Shown: piece after piece, positions 44,430 through 55,412 of the stretch
Layout of the letters: each line of letters opens with the position of its first letter
How positions within the stretch are numbered: the first letter of the stretch is position 1
DNA from: Actinoplanes teichomyceticus ATCC 31121
GTDB lineage: Bacteria; Actinomycetota; Actinomycetes; Mycobacteriales; Micromonosporaceae
Length of the DNA stretch: 64,000 nucleotides
Assembly (NCBI RefSeq): GCF_003711105.1
Contig: NZ_CP023865.1
Location: forward strand, 7,547,001 to 7,611,000
Reading direction: 5' to 3'
The notes under the pieces: model-generated
What the model saw: only the letters and a program-made list of their open reading frames with translations
The model's database searches: none
What the model was told of the DNA's origin: nothing
Made by a program: the position numbers and the translations under genes

Positions 44430-45686
44430 TCAGAAGGCGCCGGTGGAGAGCGCCGCCAGCGCGGTGTGCGTCATCACCCGGATGCCGTGCGCGATGCAGC
44501 TCTCGTCCACGTCGAAGTCGCCCTGGTGCAGGTCGTGCCGGGTGTCGGAGCCGGGGATCCCGGTGCCGAGCCGGATCATCGCGCCGGGCACGTGTTCCAG
44601 GTAGTAGGAGAAGTCCTCGCCGCCCATGCTGATCTCGGCCTCGACCACCCGGTCGGCGCCGAGCGCGGCGCCGGCGGCGCCCGCGATGATGGCGCTGGCC
44701 ATCCGGTCGTTGATCACCGGCGGGACGCCGCGCTTGTACTCCACCTCGACCTCGGCGCCGGTCGCGGCGACCACGTCCCGGATCAGCTTGGTGATCATCT
44801 CGGGGGCTTCGCGCCAGGCGTCCCGGTTGAGGATGCGCACCGTGCCGCTGACCTCGCCGGCGCCGGGGATGGCGTTGAACGCCTGACCGGCGTGCACCGA
44901 GCCCCAGACGAGCGAGACGCCGGCCCGCGGGTCGACCCGGCGGTCGAGCAGGGCCGGCACGTCGACGATCACCCGCCCGAGCGCGTGCACCAGGTCGGCG
45001 GTCAGGTGCGGGCGCGCGGTGTGCCCGCCCGGGCCGGAGAGCTTGACCTTGATGGTGTCCGCGGCGGCGGTGAACGGACCGGAGCGGACCCCGACCAGGC
45101 CGGCCGGCAGCTGCGGGTAGCAGTGCAGGGCGTAGATCGCGGAAACGTCCTTGAGCCCGCCGGCCGCGATCACCTCGGGCGCGCCGGACGGGATCGCCTC
45201 CTCGGCGGGCTGGAACAGCAGCCGCACCCGGCCGGGCAGCTCGCCCTGCTCGTGCAGCTCGGCCAGGAGCAGGCCGAGGCCGAGCAGGATGGTGGTGTGC
45301 ACGTCGTGCCCGCAGGCGTGGGCCAGCTTCTCGGCGGTGCTGCGGTACGGCACGTCCTTGAGGTCGTGCAGCGGCAGCGCGTCGAGGTCGGCCCGGAAGG
45401 CGACCATCCGGTCACCCTCGCCGATGTCGCAGATCACCCCGTTGCCGCGGGGCATCAGCCGGGGCCGCAGGCCGGCCACGGTCAGTTCCCGCATGATCAG
45501 GGCCGCGGTCTCGAATTCGGAGTGTGACGGCTCCGGGTGGGCGTGGATGTGCCGGCGGATGGTCACCAGCTCGGCTCCCCGGGCGGCGAGCCAGTGGTCG
45601 AGCTGGCCGGTCAGGGGGTCCTCGCCGGGCTGCGGCCCGGCCCACGCCGTATCGGCGCCGGCGGGCGCCGTCAGAGCAGTAGTCAC
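44430..45686 (-). CDS. M20-family amidohydrolase
   Basis: The 418-residue enzyme belongs to the M20D group (N-acyl amino acid or hippurate-type amidohydrolases, AmiA/AmiB in mycobacteria). Metal-binding motifs: RRHIHAHPEPSHSEFETA, VAFRADLDALPL (Asp), HACGHDVHTTILLGLG (HxCxHD), FQPAEEAIPSGAPEVI (EE), and SMGGEDFSYYLEHVPG. The dimerisation-domain SGPGGHTARPHLTAD is seen. The GTG start (VTTALTAPAGAD) is supported by its distance from the promoter region. Rv3305c/Rv3306c are similar and lie near lpdA. Substrate is unknown. Confidence 0.92.
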   Translation of the reverse strand: MTTALTAPAGADTAWAGPQPGEDPLTGQLDHWLAARGAELVTIRRHIHAHPEPSHSEFETAALIMRELTVAGLRPRLMPRGNGVICDIGEGDRMVAFRADLDALPLHDLKDVPYRSTAEKLAHACGHDVHTTILLGLGLLLAELHEQGELPGRVRLLFQPAEEAIPSGAPEVIAAGGLKDVSAIYALHCYPQLPAGLVGVRSGPFTAAADTIKVKLSGPGGHTARPHLTADLVHALGRVIVDVPALLDRRVDPRAGVSLVWGSVHAGQAFNAIPGAGEVSGTVRILNRDAWREAPEMITKLIRDVVAATGAEVEVEYKRGVPPVINDRMASAIIAGAAGAALGADRVVEAEISMGGEDFSYYLEHVPGAMIRLGTGIPGSDTRHDLHQGDFDVDESCIAHGIRVMTHTALAALSTGAF

Positions 45687-45911
45687 GTCGGCTTCCAGAT
45701 CACTCTCGGATTTGGTCGGGTTTGGCGACGCGCGACAGCTTAGTCCGATCTTGGTCACGCTGTGTAACGGTCAGGTAAACATGCCGGCCCCGGTGATGCG
45801 GCGCAGCGGACTTGTCGGGGCGGCCGCCCGGGAGATCGTCCCGGCCCGCCCACCACAACGGGTAACGAATCGCGGAGGTAACGCGACGCACCACGAGTAC
45901 GTCGAGCGGCC

Positions 45912-47477
45912 TCAGAACCGCTCGACCGGCCGATGGACGCCCCACACGTCGCGCAGCGTGTGGCAGACCTCCCCCACCGTGGCACGGAGTCGTAGCGCCT
46001 CCTTCATCAACGGTAGGACGTTCGTGCTTCCGGCGGCGGCCTTCGCCAATGCGGCCAGGGCGCGCTGTACGCCCGGATTGTCCCGCTCGTCCCGCAGCCG
46101 GGCGAGCCGCGCCGCCTGGGCCGCCTCGATCGCCGGGTCGACCCGCAGCGGCTCGTACTTCTCCTCGGTGTCCATGACGAACCGGTTGACACCGACCACG
46201 ACACGTTCGCCGCTGTCGATCTCGTTGGCGATACGGTACGCCGACTGCTCGATTTCCGCCTTCTGGAAACCCTGCTCGATCGCGTCGACCGCGGAGCCGT
46301 ACTCGAAGACCCGCTCGATCAGGCGGGTCGCCTCCCGCTCCACCGCGTCGGTCATCGCCTCCACCGCGTACGAGCCGGCGAACGGGTCGACGGTGCCGGT
46401 CAGGCCGCTCTCGTAGGCCAGCACCTGCTGGGTGCGCAGCGCGAGCCGGGCGGACTTCTCGGTCGGCAGGGCGATGGCCTCGTCGTACGAGTTGGTGTGC
46501 AGCGACTGCGTCCCACCGGCGACCGCGCCCAGCGCCTGGATCGCCACCCGGATCAGGTTGACCTCCGGCTGCTGGGCGGTCAGCTGCACGCCCGCCGTCT
46601 GGGTGTGGAACCGCAGCATCATCGACTTCGGGTCCTTGGCGCCGAAGTCGTCCCGCATGATCCGGGCCCACATGCGGCGCGCGGCACGGAACTTGGCGAT
46701 CTCCTCCAGCAGCGTGGTACGGGCCACGAAGAAGAACGACAGCCGGGGCGCGAAGTCGTCGACGGCCAGGCCCGCGGCGATCGCGGCCCGGACGTACTCG
46801 ATGCCGTTGGCCAGGGTGAACGCGATCTCCTGCGCGGGCGTCGCGCCGGCCTCGGCCATGTGGTAGCCGGAGATCGAGATGGTGTTCCACTTCGGGATCT
46901 CGGCCCGGCAGTAGGCGAAGGTGTCGGCCACCAGCCGCAGCGACGGCTTGGGCGGGAAGATGTACGTCCCGCGGGCGATGTACTCCTTCAGGATGTCGTT
47001 CTGGATGGTGCCCTGCAGGGCGGCGCCGGGCACCCCCTGCTCCTCGGCGACCAGCTGGTAGAGCAGCAGCAGCACCGAGCCGGGCGCGTTGATGGTCATC
47101 GAGGTGGACACCCGGTCCAGCGGGATGCCGTCGAACAGCTGCCGCATGTCGTCGATCGAGTCGATCGCCACGCCGACCTTGCCGACCTCGCCGTGCGCGA
47201 TCGGGTCGTCCGAGTCGTAACCCATCTGGGTGGGCAGGTCGAACGCCACCGACAGGCCCATCGTGCCGGCTTCCAGCAGCTGGTGATAGCGCGCGTTGGA
47301 CTCGGCGGCGGTGCCGAAGCCGGCGTACTGCCGCATGGTCCAGGGGCGCTTGGTGTACATCGTGGGATAGACGCCACGGGTGTAGGGGAACTCACCCGGC
47401 CGATCCAGGCCGGCGCCGGGAGGCACGTCGTCCGGGCCGTACACCGGCTTGATCGGAAAACCCGACTCTGCGTTCAC
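45912..47477 (-). CDS. Methylmalonyl-CoA mutase large-subunit catalytic chain (no B12 domain)
   Basis: The mutase family isomerises acyl-CoA carbon skeletons using adenosylcobalamin. The 521 residues form only the acyl-CoA-binding barrel, with [72 protein letters not shown] and [16 protein letters not shown]. The Tyr in MRQYAG and Arg in KPSLRLV match methylmalonyl-CoA specificity and not isobutyryl type. No C-terminal cobalamin-binding DxHxxG domain is present. Thus a separate B12 subunit is required, and none is in the window. GTG start. Confidence 0.9.
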   Translation of the reverse strand: MNAESGFPIKPVYGPDDVPPGAGLDRPGEFPYTRGVYPTMYTKRPWTMRQYAGFGTAAESNARYHQLLEAGTMGLSVAFDLPTQMGYDSDDPIAHGEVGKVGVAIDSIDDMRQLFDGIPLDRVSTSMTINAPGSVLLLLYQLVAEEQGVPGAALQGTIQNDILKEYIARGTYIFPPKPSLRLVADTFAYCRAEIPKWNTISISGYHMAEAGATPAQEIAFTLANGIEYVRAAIAAGLAVDDFAPRLSFFFVARTTLLEEIAKFRAARRMWARIMRDDFGAKDPKSMMLRFHTQTAGVQLTAQQPEVNLIRVAIQALGAVAGGTQSLHTNSYDEAIALPTEKSARLALRTQQVLAYESGLTGTVDPFAGSYAVEAMTDAVEREATRLIERVFEYGSAVDAIEQGFQKAEIEQSAYRIANEIDSGERVVVGVNRFVMDTEEKYEPLRVDPAIEAAQAARLARLRDERDNPGVQRALAALAKAAAGSTNVLPLMKEALRLRATVGEVCHTLRDVWGVHRPVERF

Positions 47478-47668
47478 GAGGTGATCCTAAGGCTCGTTCA
47501 GGCGGCTGACAGTACGGGAGGTCGCGCCGGGCGCGAGGGCCTGCCCACCCTCGGCCACTCGCCCGCTACCCGCTGTCGTTTCCCGGTGAACACTCCGACC
47601 GCGACTTTCGTTGCGGCAGGCGAGCGGGCAAGATAGCTGGGTCAGCCCCAGCCCCCTAGACCCCCTCG

Positions 47669-49585
<1,917 letters not shown>

Positions 49586-49608
49586 CGGCTCTGTGCTATC
49601 AATCCGTA

Positions 49609-51261
49609 ATGGCACCAGAAGTTGATATTGAACTCCGGGCGACGGCCGAGGCCTGGCTCGCGGACGACCCGGATCCAGCAGCTCAGTCCGAGCTGCGTGA
49701 ACTGATCGATGGTCTGCCGGCCACCGCGGCCGAGCTGCGGGACCGATTCGCCGGACCGCTCACGTTCGGGACGGCGGGGCTGCGCGGCCGGCTCCGCGCC
49801 GGGCCCAACGGGATGAACCTCGCGGTGGTCACCCGCGCCGCGGCGGGCCTGGTGGCCTGGCTGGCCGAGCAGGGCGGCGAGGGCCCGCTGGTGATCGGCT
49901 ACGACGCCCGGCACGGCTCCCGGGAGTTCGCCGAGCAGACCGCCCGGGTGGCGACCGGCGCCGGTCGCGAGGCGCTGCTGATGCCGTCGGTGCTGCCCAC
50001 CCCGGTGCTGGCGTACGCGGTGCGGGCCCTGGACGCGGTGGCCGGCGTGATGGTCACCGCCAGTCACAACCCGCCGCAGGACAACGGCTACAAGGTCTAC
50101 CTGGGCGGGCGGCTCGGCGGTCCGGCCGGGGACGGCGCGCAGATCGTGCCGCCGGCCGACACCGGCATCGAGGCGGCCATCCGGGCGGTCGGGAGCGTCA
50201 CGTCGGTCCCGCTGGGCGAGGCCGGCCGGGTTCTCGGCGAGGAGATCGTCTCCTCGTACGTCGATCGCGCCGCCGCCGTGCCCGCCGCCGGCGGCCCGCG
50301 GGACCTGGTCGTCGCGTACACCCCGCTGCACGGCGTCGGGGGCGGCACCCTGACCGCCGCGTTCGCCGCCGCCGGGTTCGCCACCCCGGCCGTGGTCGCC
50401 GACCAGGCCGAGCCGGACCCCGAGTTCCCCACCGTCGCGTTCCCCAACCCGGAGGAGCCGGGCGCGATGGACCACCTGCTCGCGCTGGCCGGCCACATCG
50501 GGGCGGACCTGGCGATCGCCAACGACCCGGACGCCGACCGCTGCGCGGTGGCGATCCCCGGGCCGGACGGCGGCTGGCGGCCGCTGCGCGGCGACGAGCT
50601 CGGGGTGCTGCTCGCCGACCACCTGATCCGACGCGGCACGCCCGGCACGTACGCCACCACGATCGTGTCGTCGACGCTGCTGGGCCGGCTGTGCGCGGCG
50701 CGCGGGGTGCCGTACGCGGAGACCCTGACCGGCTTCAAGTGGATCGTCCGGGCCGCCGAGGACCTGGCGTTCGGATACGAGGAGGCGCTCGGCTACTGCG
50801 TCGCCCCGGCCATGGTGCGCGACAAGGACGGCATCACCGCGGCGCTGACCGTGGCCGAGCTGGCCGCCGCCCTGAAGGCCGAGGGGCGCACGCTCGCCGA
50901 CCGGCTTGACGAACTGTCCGTCGAGTTCGGCGTGCACGCCACCGACCAGCTCTCGGTGCGGGTGGACGACCTGGCCGAGATCGGGCTGGCGATGGGGCGG
51001 GCCCGGAGCAACCCGCCGGCCACGCTGCTCGGGATGCCGGTCACCGAGGTCGCCGACCGGCTGCCGGAGAACGACGTGCTGACCTTCCGCACCGGGAACG
51101 CCCGCGTGGTGATCCGCCCGTCCGGCACCGAACCGAAGCTCAAGGCGTACCTCGAAGTGGTGGAGCCGGTCGCCGGCGGTGACCTGGCGGCGGCCCGGAC
51201 CCGGGCCGCGGCCGCGCTGACCGCCCTGCGCGCGGAGATCGCGGCGGTTCTCGGCGTCTGA
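49609..51261 (+). CDS. Phosphohexomutase (phosphoglucomutase/phosphomannomutase family)
   Basis: The enzyme interconverts hexose 1- and 6-phosphates for glycan and cell-wall synthesis. Typical motifs are present: RLRAGPNGMNLAVVTRAA, VIGYDARHGSREFAEQT, MVTASHNPPQDNGYK with active Ser152, IANDPDADRCAVAIP (metal loop), TGFKWIVRAAEDLAFGYEEA and VIRPSGTEPKLKAYLE. The 550-residue length corresponds to the eukaryote-like PMM/PGM2 (PmmB) branch. ATG start; the upstream frame overlaps the kinase. M. tuberculosis pmmB (Rv3308) lies beside upp (Rv3309c); upp is found here 9 kb downstream. Confidence 0.94.
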   Translation: MAPEVDIELRATAEAWLADDPDPAAQSELRELIDGLPATAAELRDRFAGPLTFGTAGLRGRLRAGPNGMNLAVVTRAAAGLVAWLAEQGGEGPLVIGYDARHGSREFAEQTARVATGAGREALLMPSVLPTPVLAYAVRALDAVAGVMVTASHNPPQDNGYKVYLGGRLGGPAGDGAQIVPPADTGIEAAIRAVGSVTSVPLGEAGRVLGEEIVSSYVDRAAAVPAAGGPRDLVVAYTPLHGVGGGTLTAAFAAAGFATPAVVADQAEPDPEFPTVAFPNPEEPGAMDHLLALAGHIGADLAIANDPDADRCAVAIPGPDGGWRPLRGDELGVLLADHLIRRGTPGTYATTIVSSTLLGRLCAARGVPYAETLTGFKWIVRAAEDLAFGYEEALGYCVAPAMVRDKDGITAALTVAELAAALKAEGRTLADRLDELSVEFGVHATDQLSVRVDDLAEIGLAMGRARSNPPATLLGMPVTEVADRLPENDVLTFRTGNARVVIRPSGTEPKLKAYLEVVEPVAGGDLAAARTRAAAALTALRAEIAAVLGV

Positions 51262-51303
51262 CCACCCTCCCGGGTGTCCGGCGCCGGACACCCGGGGGTG
51301 GGC

Positions 51304-51987
51304 TCAGGAGGCCTTGGGCGTGCCGAGGGCGGCCGAGATGGCCTTGCCCAGGGTGGCGACCACGAGAGCGACGCTGGGGCGCACGATCGAGTCCTCCAGG
51401 TTCGCACCGCCCGCGAACCCGGCCCCGGCCGAGATCTCCTCAAGCCGCCGGTGGGCCCGCTCGACCTCCTCGGCGGGCAGCTTCAGGGCCGGCTCCATCC
51501 GGGCCGCGCAGAGCAGGGTGGCCAGCGCCGCGGTGCGCTCGTCCGGCACCCGGTCGCTGGTCAGCGCCTCGGTGAGCCGCTCGCGGATCTCCGCCTCGAA
51601 CGCCGGGTCGGTGGTCGGGTAGCGGTGCACGTGGATGAAGTCGAGCTGGGTCTCGTCGACGTCCTTCACCACCCCGCGGGCGCACAGGTCCTCCAGCACC
51701 CGGGTGCGCAGCCGGTGCCGCAGCCGCTGCAGCCACTGCGCCGGGGTGTGCGGCGGGTCGCCGGCCAGTTTCGTGAGCACCGCGTCGGCGACCGTGTCCC
51801 CGATCGGCGTCGTGTCCTTGACCTGCAGGTAGCCATCGACGTAGGCGACCCGGCCCGCCAGCGCCAGATCGATCAGCACAGCCGCGGCCATGCCGAGATC
51901 GAGGCCGATCCGGGAGCCGGTCGCTTTGCCTGTCTGGTCGTCGTACGCGAGAAGGAGGAGTTCCTCGGCGAGCGGAATGGACGTCAT
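51304..51987 (-). CDS. GPP34 (Golgi phosphoprotein 3-like) family protein
   Basis: GPP34 domains bind phosphoinositides in eukaryotes; bacterial members are of unknown role. The 227-residue protein fits: IPLAEELLLLAYDDQTGKAT, RIGLDLGMAAAVLIDLALAG, ADAVLTKLAGDPPHTPAQWL and LEDLCARGVVKDVDE. ATG (MTSIPLAEE) is chosen over an upstream frame. It is convergent with the phosphohexomutase gene. The polysaccharide operon lies upstream, but no functional link is visible. Confidence 0.88.
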   Translation of the reverse strand: MTSIPLAEELLLLAYDDQTGKATGSRIGLDLGMAAAVLIDLALAGRVAYVDGYLQVKDTTPIGDTVADAVLTKLAGDPPHTPAQWLQRLRHRLRTRVLEDLCARGVVKDVDETQLDFIHVHRYPTTDPAFEAEIRERLTEALTSDRVPDERTAALATLLCAARMEPALKLPAEEVERAHRRLEEISAGAGFAGGANLEDSIVRPSVALVVATLGKAISAALGTPKAS

Positions 51988-52200
51988 GGAGAAAACATAA
52001 CGGCTCGGCGCTCGGGCGCCAGCGCCCAGTCGACCGGCTTCGACCGCGACCGGACGACAGCGGACGACCCGAACCGCGTCGGTACACCCAGGGTAGCCGA
52101 AGGGTGATCGGCGGTGACCGCCTTCCGCTCGTGCCACCGGCTGGGCGGCCGCGCCCACCGGCGCCGGTCGGGCCGCGCGGGGCCGGTGGATGCCACCGGA

Positions 52201-54312
52201 TCAGGTGGACGGGGGACGACCGGACGGCTGACCGAGGAACACCCGCCGGACCACCCGCTCGCTGGCGTGCCCGTCCTCCAGCGAGCAGAACCGCGCACGG
52301 AACCGGGCCCGCCGCGCGGCCGCCGCGGCGTCGTCCACCCGGCCCCCGCGGAACGCGTCGACCAGCTCGTCGAAGGTGCGGGCGAAGGTGCCGGGATGGT
52401 CGGTGGCCAGGTCGAAGGAGACGCCGCGGACCGCCCGGTAGACGTCCCAGTCCGGCGCGAAGATCACCAGCGGCCGGTCCAGCACCGCGTAGTCGAACAT
52501 CACCGAGGAGAAATCGGTGATCATCACGTCCGCGGCCAGGCAGAGCCGCTCGATCGACGGGTGCCGGGACACGTCGAGCACCCGCGGGTGCCGCGGCGGG
52601 AAGCCCAGCGCGTCGTAGAAGTAGTGCCCGCGCAGCAGCACCCGGGTGTCCGGGCCGAGCGCCTCGGCCAGCGCGTCCACGTCCAGCACCGGGGTGAAGA
52701 CCGGGTGCCACTCACGGTGCGTCGGCGCGTAGAGCACCACCCGCTCGTGCGCGGCGACGCCCAGCTCGGCGCGGGCCGCGGCGATGTCCGCCGCGGTGGC
52801 CAGCGCCAGCCGGTCGTTGCGTGGGTAGCCGGTCTCCAGGGTCTCCCCGCCGATCGGGAACTGCCGGTCCCACAGCAGCGTGGTGTGCCGGTTCGCGCTG
52901 ATGCTGAAGTCCCATTTGGCCAGGTTGCGGCGCATCCGCTCGGCGTCGAACCCGCGCAGCGAGGCGGGGAACCGCGGCTGGTCCAGCCCCATCGTCTTGA
53001 GCGGGGTGCCGTGGTGGGTCTGCACGTGGACCTGGCCGCGGCGCTTCACCACGTACGGCGGGAAGGTGGCGTTGTTGACCAGGTACCTCGCGCGGGCCAG
53101 GGCGCGGAAGTAGGGGCGGGTGCCGGGCCGGACGACGACGACCCCGGCGGGCGCCTCGTGACCGTTCCCGACCACCCAGACCCCGCGGACGTGCGGGGCC
53201 AGCTCGGCGGCCTTCTCGTAGATCGCGGCCGGGTTGCAGGCGTACCCGCGGTACCAGTACGCGGCGTACACCGCGAGGTTGTCGTCCAGCGGGCGGCGCA
53301 GCTGCCAGTGGTAGTACAGACGCAGGCCGGCCTTGCGCAGGACGTCGCGGAACCGGCGGGCCGGGCCGGCGACCCGGCGCGGGATCCGGCGCAGGGCTCG
53401 CAGCGCGCGGTACGTCCGGTACCGGTCCCCGGCGACCAGCGCGAGCCGCAGGCCGCCGAGCCCGCCCGGGGAGTGCGCGCGCAGCAACCGGGACACCTCG
53501 GCGAACATGCCGCGCCGGGCCGCCGCCGGCACCCGGGTCGCCAGGACCCCGAGCGACTCGTCGACCGCCCGGCGCACGGCGGCGCGGCGCAGCTGCGGCT
53601 CGGCGGTCGCGGCGGCCGGCCGGGTGAGCGGGTGCTCGTACTGGGCGACGGCGGTGGCGTGCTCCGGCGAGCCGGCGCCGCGCAGCGAGCCGAGACGGTC
53701 CGGGCGGGCCACGTAGCAGGCGTGCCCGACGGTGGCGACGGTGCGGGCGGCCAGCAGGGTCTCGTACCCGAACGCGTGGTCCTCGTAGAGTCCCGGCCGG
53801 AACCGGATGCCCGCCTCGATCAGCAGAGCGCGGCGAACGATCAGGCCGCCCAGCGGGGGTGGCGGCGCGGCCAGCGCCGCCGGGCCGGAGCGCACCTCGT
53901 CGCCCGGCACGGTCCACCGGCTGACCCGGCGGTCCCAGCGCTCCCGGGCCACCCCGACGACCAGCACGTCCGGCTGCTCGGCGCGCAACCGGTCCGCGAT
54001 CACCCCCAGCGCGGCGGGCACGATCCGGTCGTCGCCGTCGACGAACCAGACGTAGTCCCCGGTCGCCCGGTCCAGGCCGGCGTTACGGGCCCCGCCCGGG
54101 CCCCGCCGGCTCGCCAGGTGCACGGCGACGACCCGCGGGTCCGCGGCCGCCCGCTCGTCGATCAGCGCGCCGCAGTGGTCCGGGGACGCGTCGTCCACCG
54201 CCACCAGCTCGACCGGGGTGTCGTGCTGGTGGCGCAGGACCGAGTCCAGGCATTCGGTCAGGTACCCCTGGACCCGCCACGCGGTCGTGACGACGGTGAG
54301 CGCAGCGCTCAT
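52201..54312 (-). CDS. Bifunctional GT2 glycosyltransferase-CDP-glycerol glycerophosphotransferase (TagF-like)
   Basis: Residues 1 to about 230 form a GT2 domain (LTVVTTAWRVQGYLTECL, VELVAVDDASPDHCGAL, GDYVWFVDGDDRIVP with the DxD motif). Residues about 330-690 form a CDP-glycerol:poly(glycerophosphate) transferase-like domain (THHGTPLKTMGLDQPRFP, VVLYAPTHREWHPVFTPVL, MITDFSSVMFDYAVLDRP). The fusion would add sugar and polyol phosphate to a wall polymer. It is the last gene of a four-gene operon; its ATG overlaps the WecB stop (ATGA). The product is 703 residues and mostly cytoplasmic, associated with the membrane. Confidence 0.88.
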   Translation of the reverse strand: MSAALTVVTTAWRVQGYLTECLDSVLRHQHDTPVELVAVDDASPDHCGALIDERAAADPRVVAVHLASRRGPGGARNAGLDRATGDYVWFVDGDDRIVPAALGVIADRLRAEQPDVLVVGVARERWDRRVSRWTVPGDEVRSGPAALAAPPPPLGGLIVRRALLIEAGIRFRPGLYEDHAFGYETLLAARTVATVGHACYVARPDRLGSLRGAGSPEHATAVAQYEHPLTRPAAATAEPQLRRAAVRRAVDESLGVLATRVPAAARRGMFAEVSRLLRAHSPGGLGGLRLALVAGDRYRTYRALRALRRIPRRVAGPARRFRDVLRKAGLRLYYHWQLRRPLDDNLAVYAAYWYRGYACNPAAIYEKAAELAPHVRGVWVVGNGHEAPAGVVVVRPGTRPYFRALARARYLVNNATFPPYVVKRRGQVHVQTHHGTPLKTMGLDQPRFPASLRGFDAERMRRNLAKWDFSISANRHTTLLWDRQFPIGGETLETGYPRNDRLALATAADIAAARAELGVAAHERVVLYAPTHREWHPVFTPVLDVDALAEALGPDTRVLLRGHYFYDALGFPPRHPRVLDVSRHPSIERLCLAADVMITDFSSVMFDYAVLDRPLVIFAPDWDVYRAVRGVSFDLATDHPGTFARTFDELVDAFRGGRVDDAAAAARRARFRARFCSLEDGHASERVVRRVFLGQPSGRPPST

Positions 54313-55412
54313 CCGGCGTCCGCGACCACCTTGTCCATCACGTCCATGATCTGCTGTGACGTGGTGCCGTCGCCGTACGGGTTGGCGATGGTCGCCATCC
54401 GCTCGTACTCCGCCGGGTCGTCGAGCAGGCGCGCGGCCTCCCGGACGATGTCCTCACGACCGGTGCCGACCAGGCGCAGCGTGCCGGCCGCCACCCCCTC
54501 CGGGCGCTCCGTGGTGTCCCGCAGCACCAGCACCGGCTTGCCGAGGCTGGGCGCCTCCTCCTGGATGCCGCCGCTGTCGGTCATCACCAGGTACGAGCGG
54601 CTCAGGATGTTGTGGAAGTCGGTGGTGCCGAGCGGCTCGATCACCCGGATCGCCGGCGACGTGAGGTACCGGTCCGCGGCCTGCCGGACGACCGGGTTCA
54701 TGTGGATCGGGTAGACCAGCCGGTGGGTGTCGGCGTACCGCTGCGCGACGTCGTTGATCGCCGAGAACATCTGGCCCAGCTCGGAGATGTTCTCCCGGCG
54801 GTGGACCGTGATCAGGACCAGCTTGCGGTCGCCGACCTCGTCCAGCACCGGGTGCCGGAAGTCGTCGCGCACGGTGTAGCGCAGCATGTCGATCGCGCTG
54901 TTGCCGACCACGAAGATCCGCGACGGATCCTTGCCCTCCCGCTCCAGGTTGCCCCGGGTGACCTCGGTGGGCGTGAAGTGGTAGTCGGTCAGCACCCCGG
55001 TGAGCTGCCGGTTCATCTCCTCCGGGAACGGCGAGTGCTTGTTGAACGTGCGCAGCCCGGCCTCCACGTGGGAGAGCGGCACGTTGCGGTACAGCGCGAT
55101 CAGGCTGCCGGCCAGCGTGGTCGAGGTGTCCCCGTGCACGAACAGGTGGTCCGGGCGGACCTGGGCGACCACCTGGTCGAGCGGGCTCAGCGTGCGGGCC
55201 AGGATGTCGGCCAGCGTCTGCTGCTGCGTCATGATCTTCAGGTTGAAGTCGGCCGACATGCCCATCTCGTCGAGCAGCTGGTCGAGCATCTCGCGGTGCT
55301 GGCCGGTGTTGACCACGACCACCTCGTGCTCGCGGCGGCGCGCCTCCATGATCACCGGGTAGAGCTTGATGAACTCCGGGCGCGTCCCGAAGACGAACAT
55401 CAACCTGCTCAC
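54309..55412 (-). CDS. wecB: UDP-N-acetylglucosamine 2-epimerase (non-hydrolysing)
   Basis: WecB converts UDP-GlcNAc to UDP-ManNAc, used in teichoic acid linkage units and capsules. The 367 residues have LMFVFGTRPEFIKLYPVIME, VNTGQHREMLDQLLDEMG, VHGDTSTTLAGSLIALYR, LSHVEAGLRTFNKHSPFPEE and SGGIQEEAPSLGKPVLVLRD, ITVHRRENISEL. The GTG start overlaps the upstream gene's stop by 3 bases (GTGA), and its stop overlaps the next ATG. This is the only sugar-nucleotide enzyme of the operon and predicts ManNAc in the polymer. Confidence 0.95.
   Translation of the reverse strand: MSRLMFVFGTRPEFIKLYPVIMEARRREHEVVVVNTGQHREMLDQLLDEMGMSADFNLKIMTQQQTLADILARTLSPLDQVVAQVRPDHLFVHGDTSTTLAGSLIALYRNVPLSHVEAGLRTFNKHSPFPEEMNRQLTGVLTDYHFTPTEVTRGNLEREGKDPSRIFVVGNSAIDMLRYTVRDDFRHPVLDEVGDRKLVLITVHRRENISELGQMFSAINDVAQRYADTHRLVYPIHMNPVVRQAADRYLTSPAIRVIEPLGTTDFHNILSRSYLVMTDSGGIQEEAPSLGKPVLVLRDTTERPEGVAAGTLRLVGTGREDIVREAARLLDDPAEYERMATIANPYGDGTTSQQIMDVMDKVVADAG

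Noticed and set aside
52114..54714. Plus-strand open frame of 866 codons across the GT2-TagF gene
   Set aside because: It is antisense to a gene with clear domain motifs, reads as His/Arg/Val/Gly-rich sequence, and is typical of GC-rich shadow frames.
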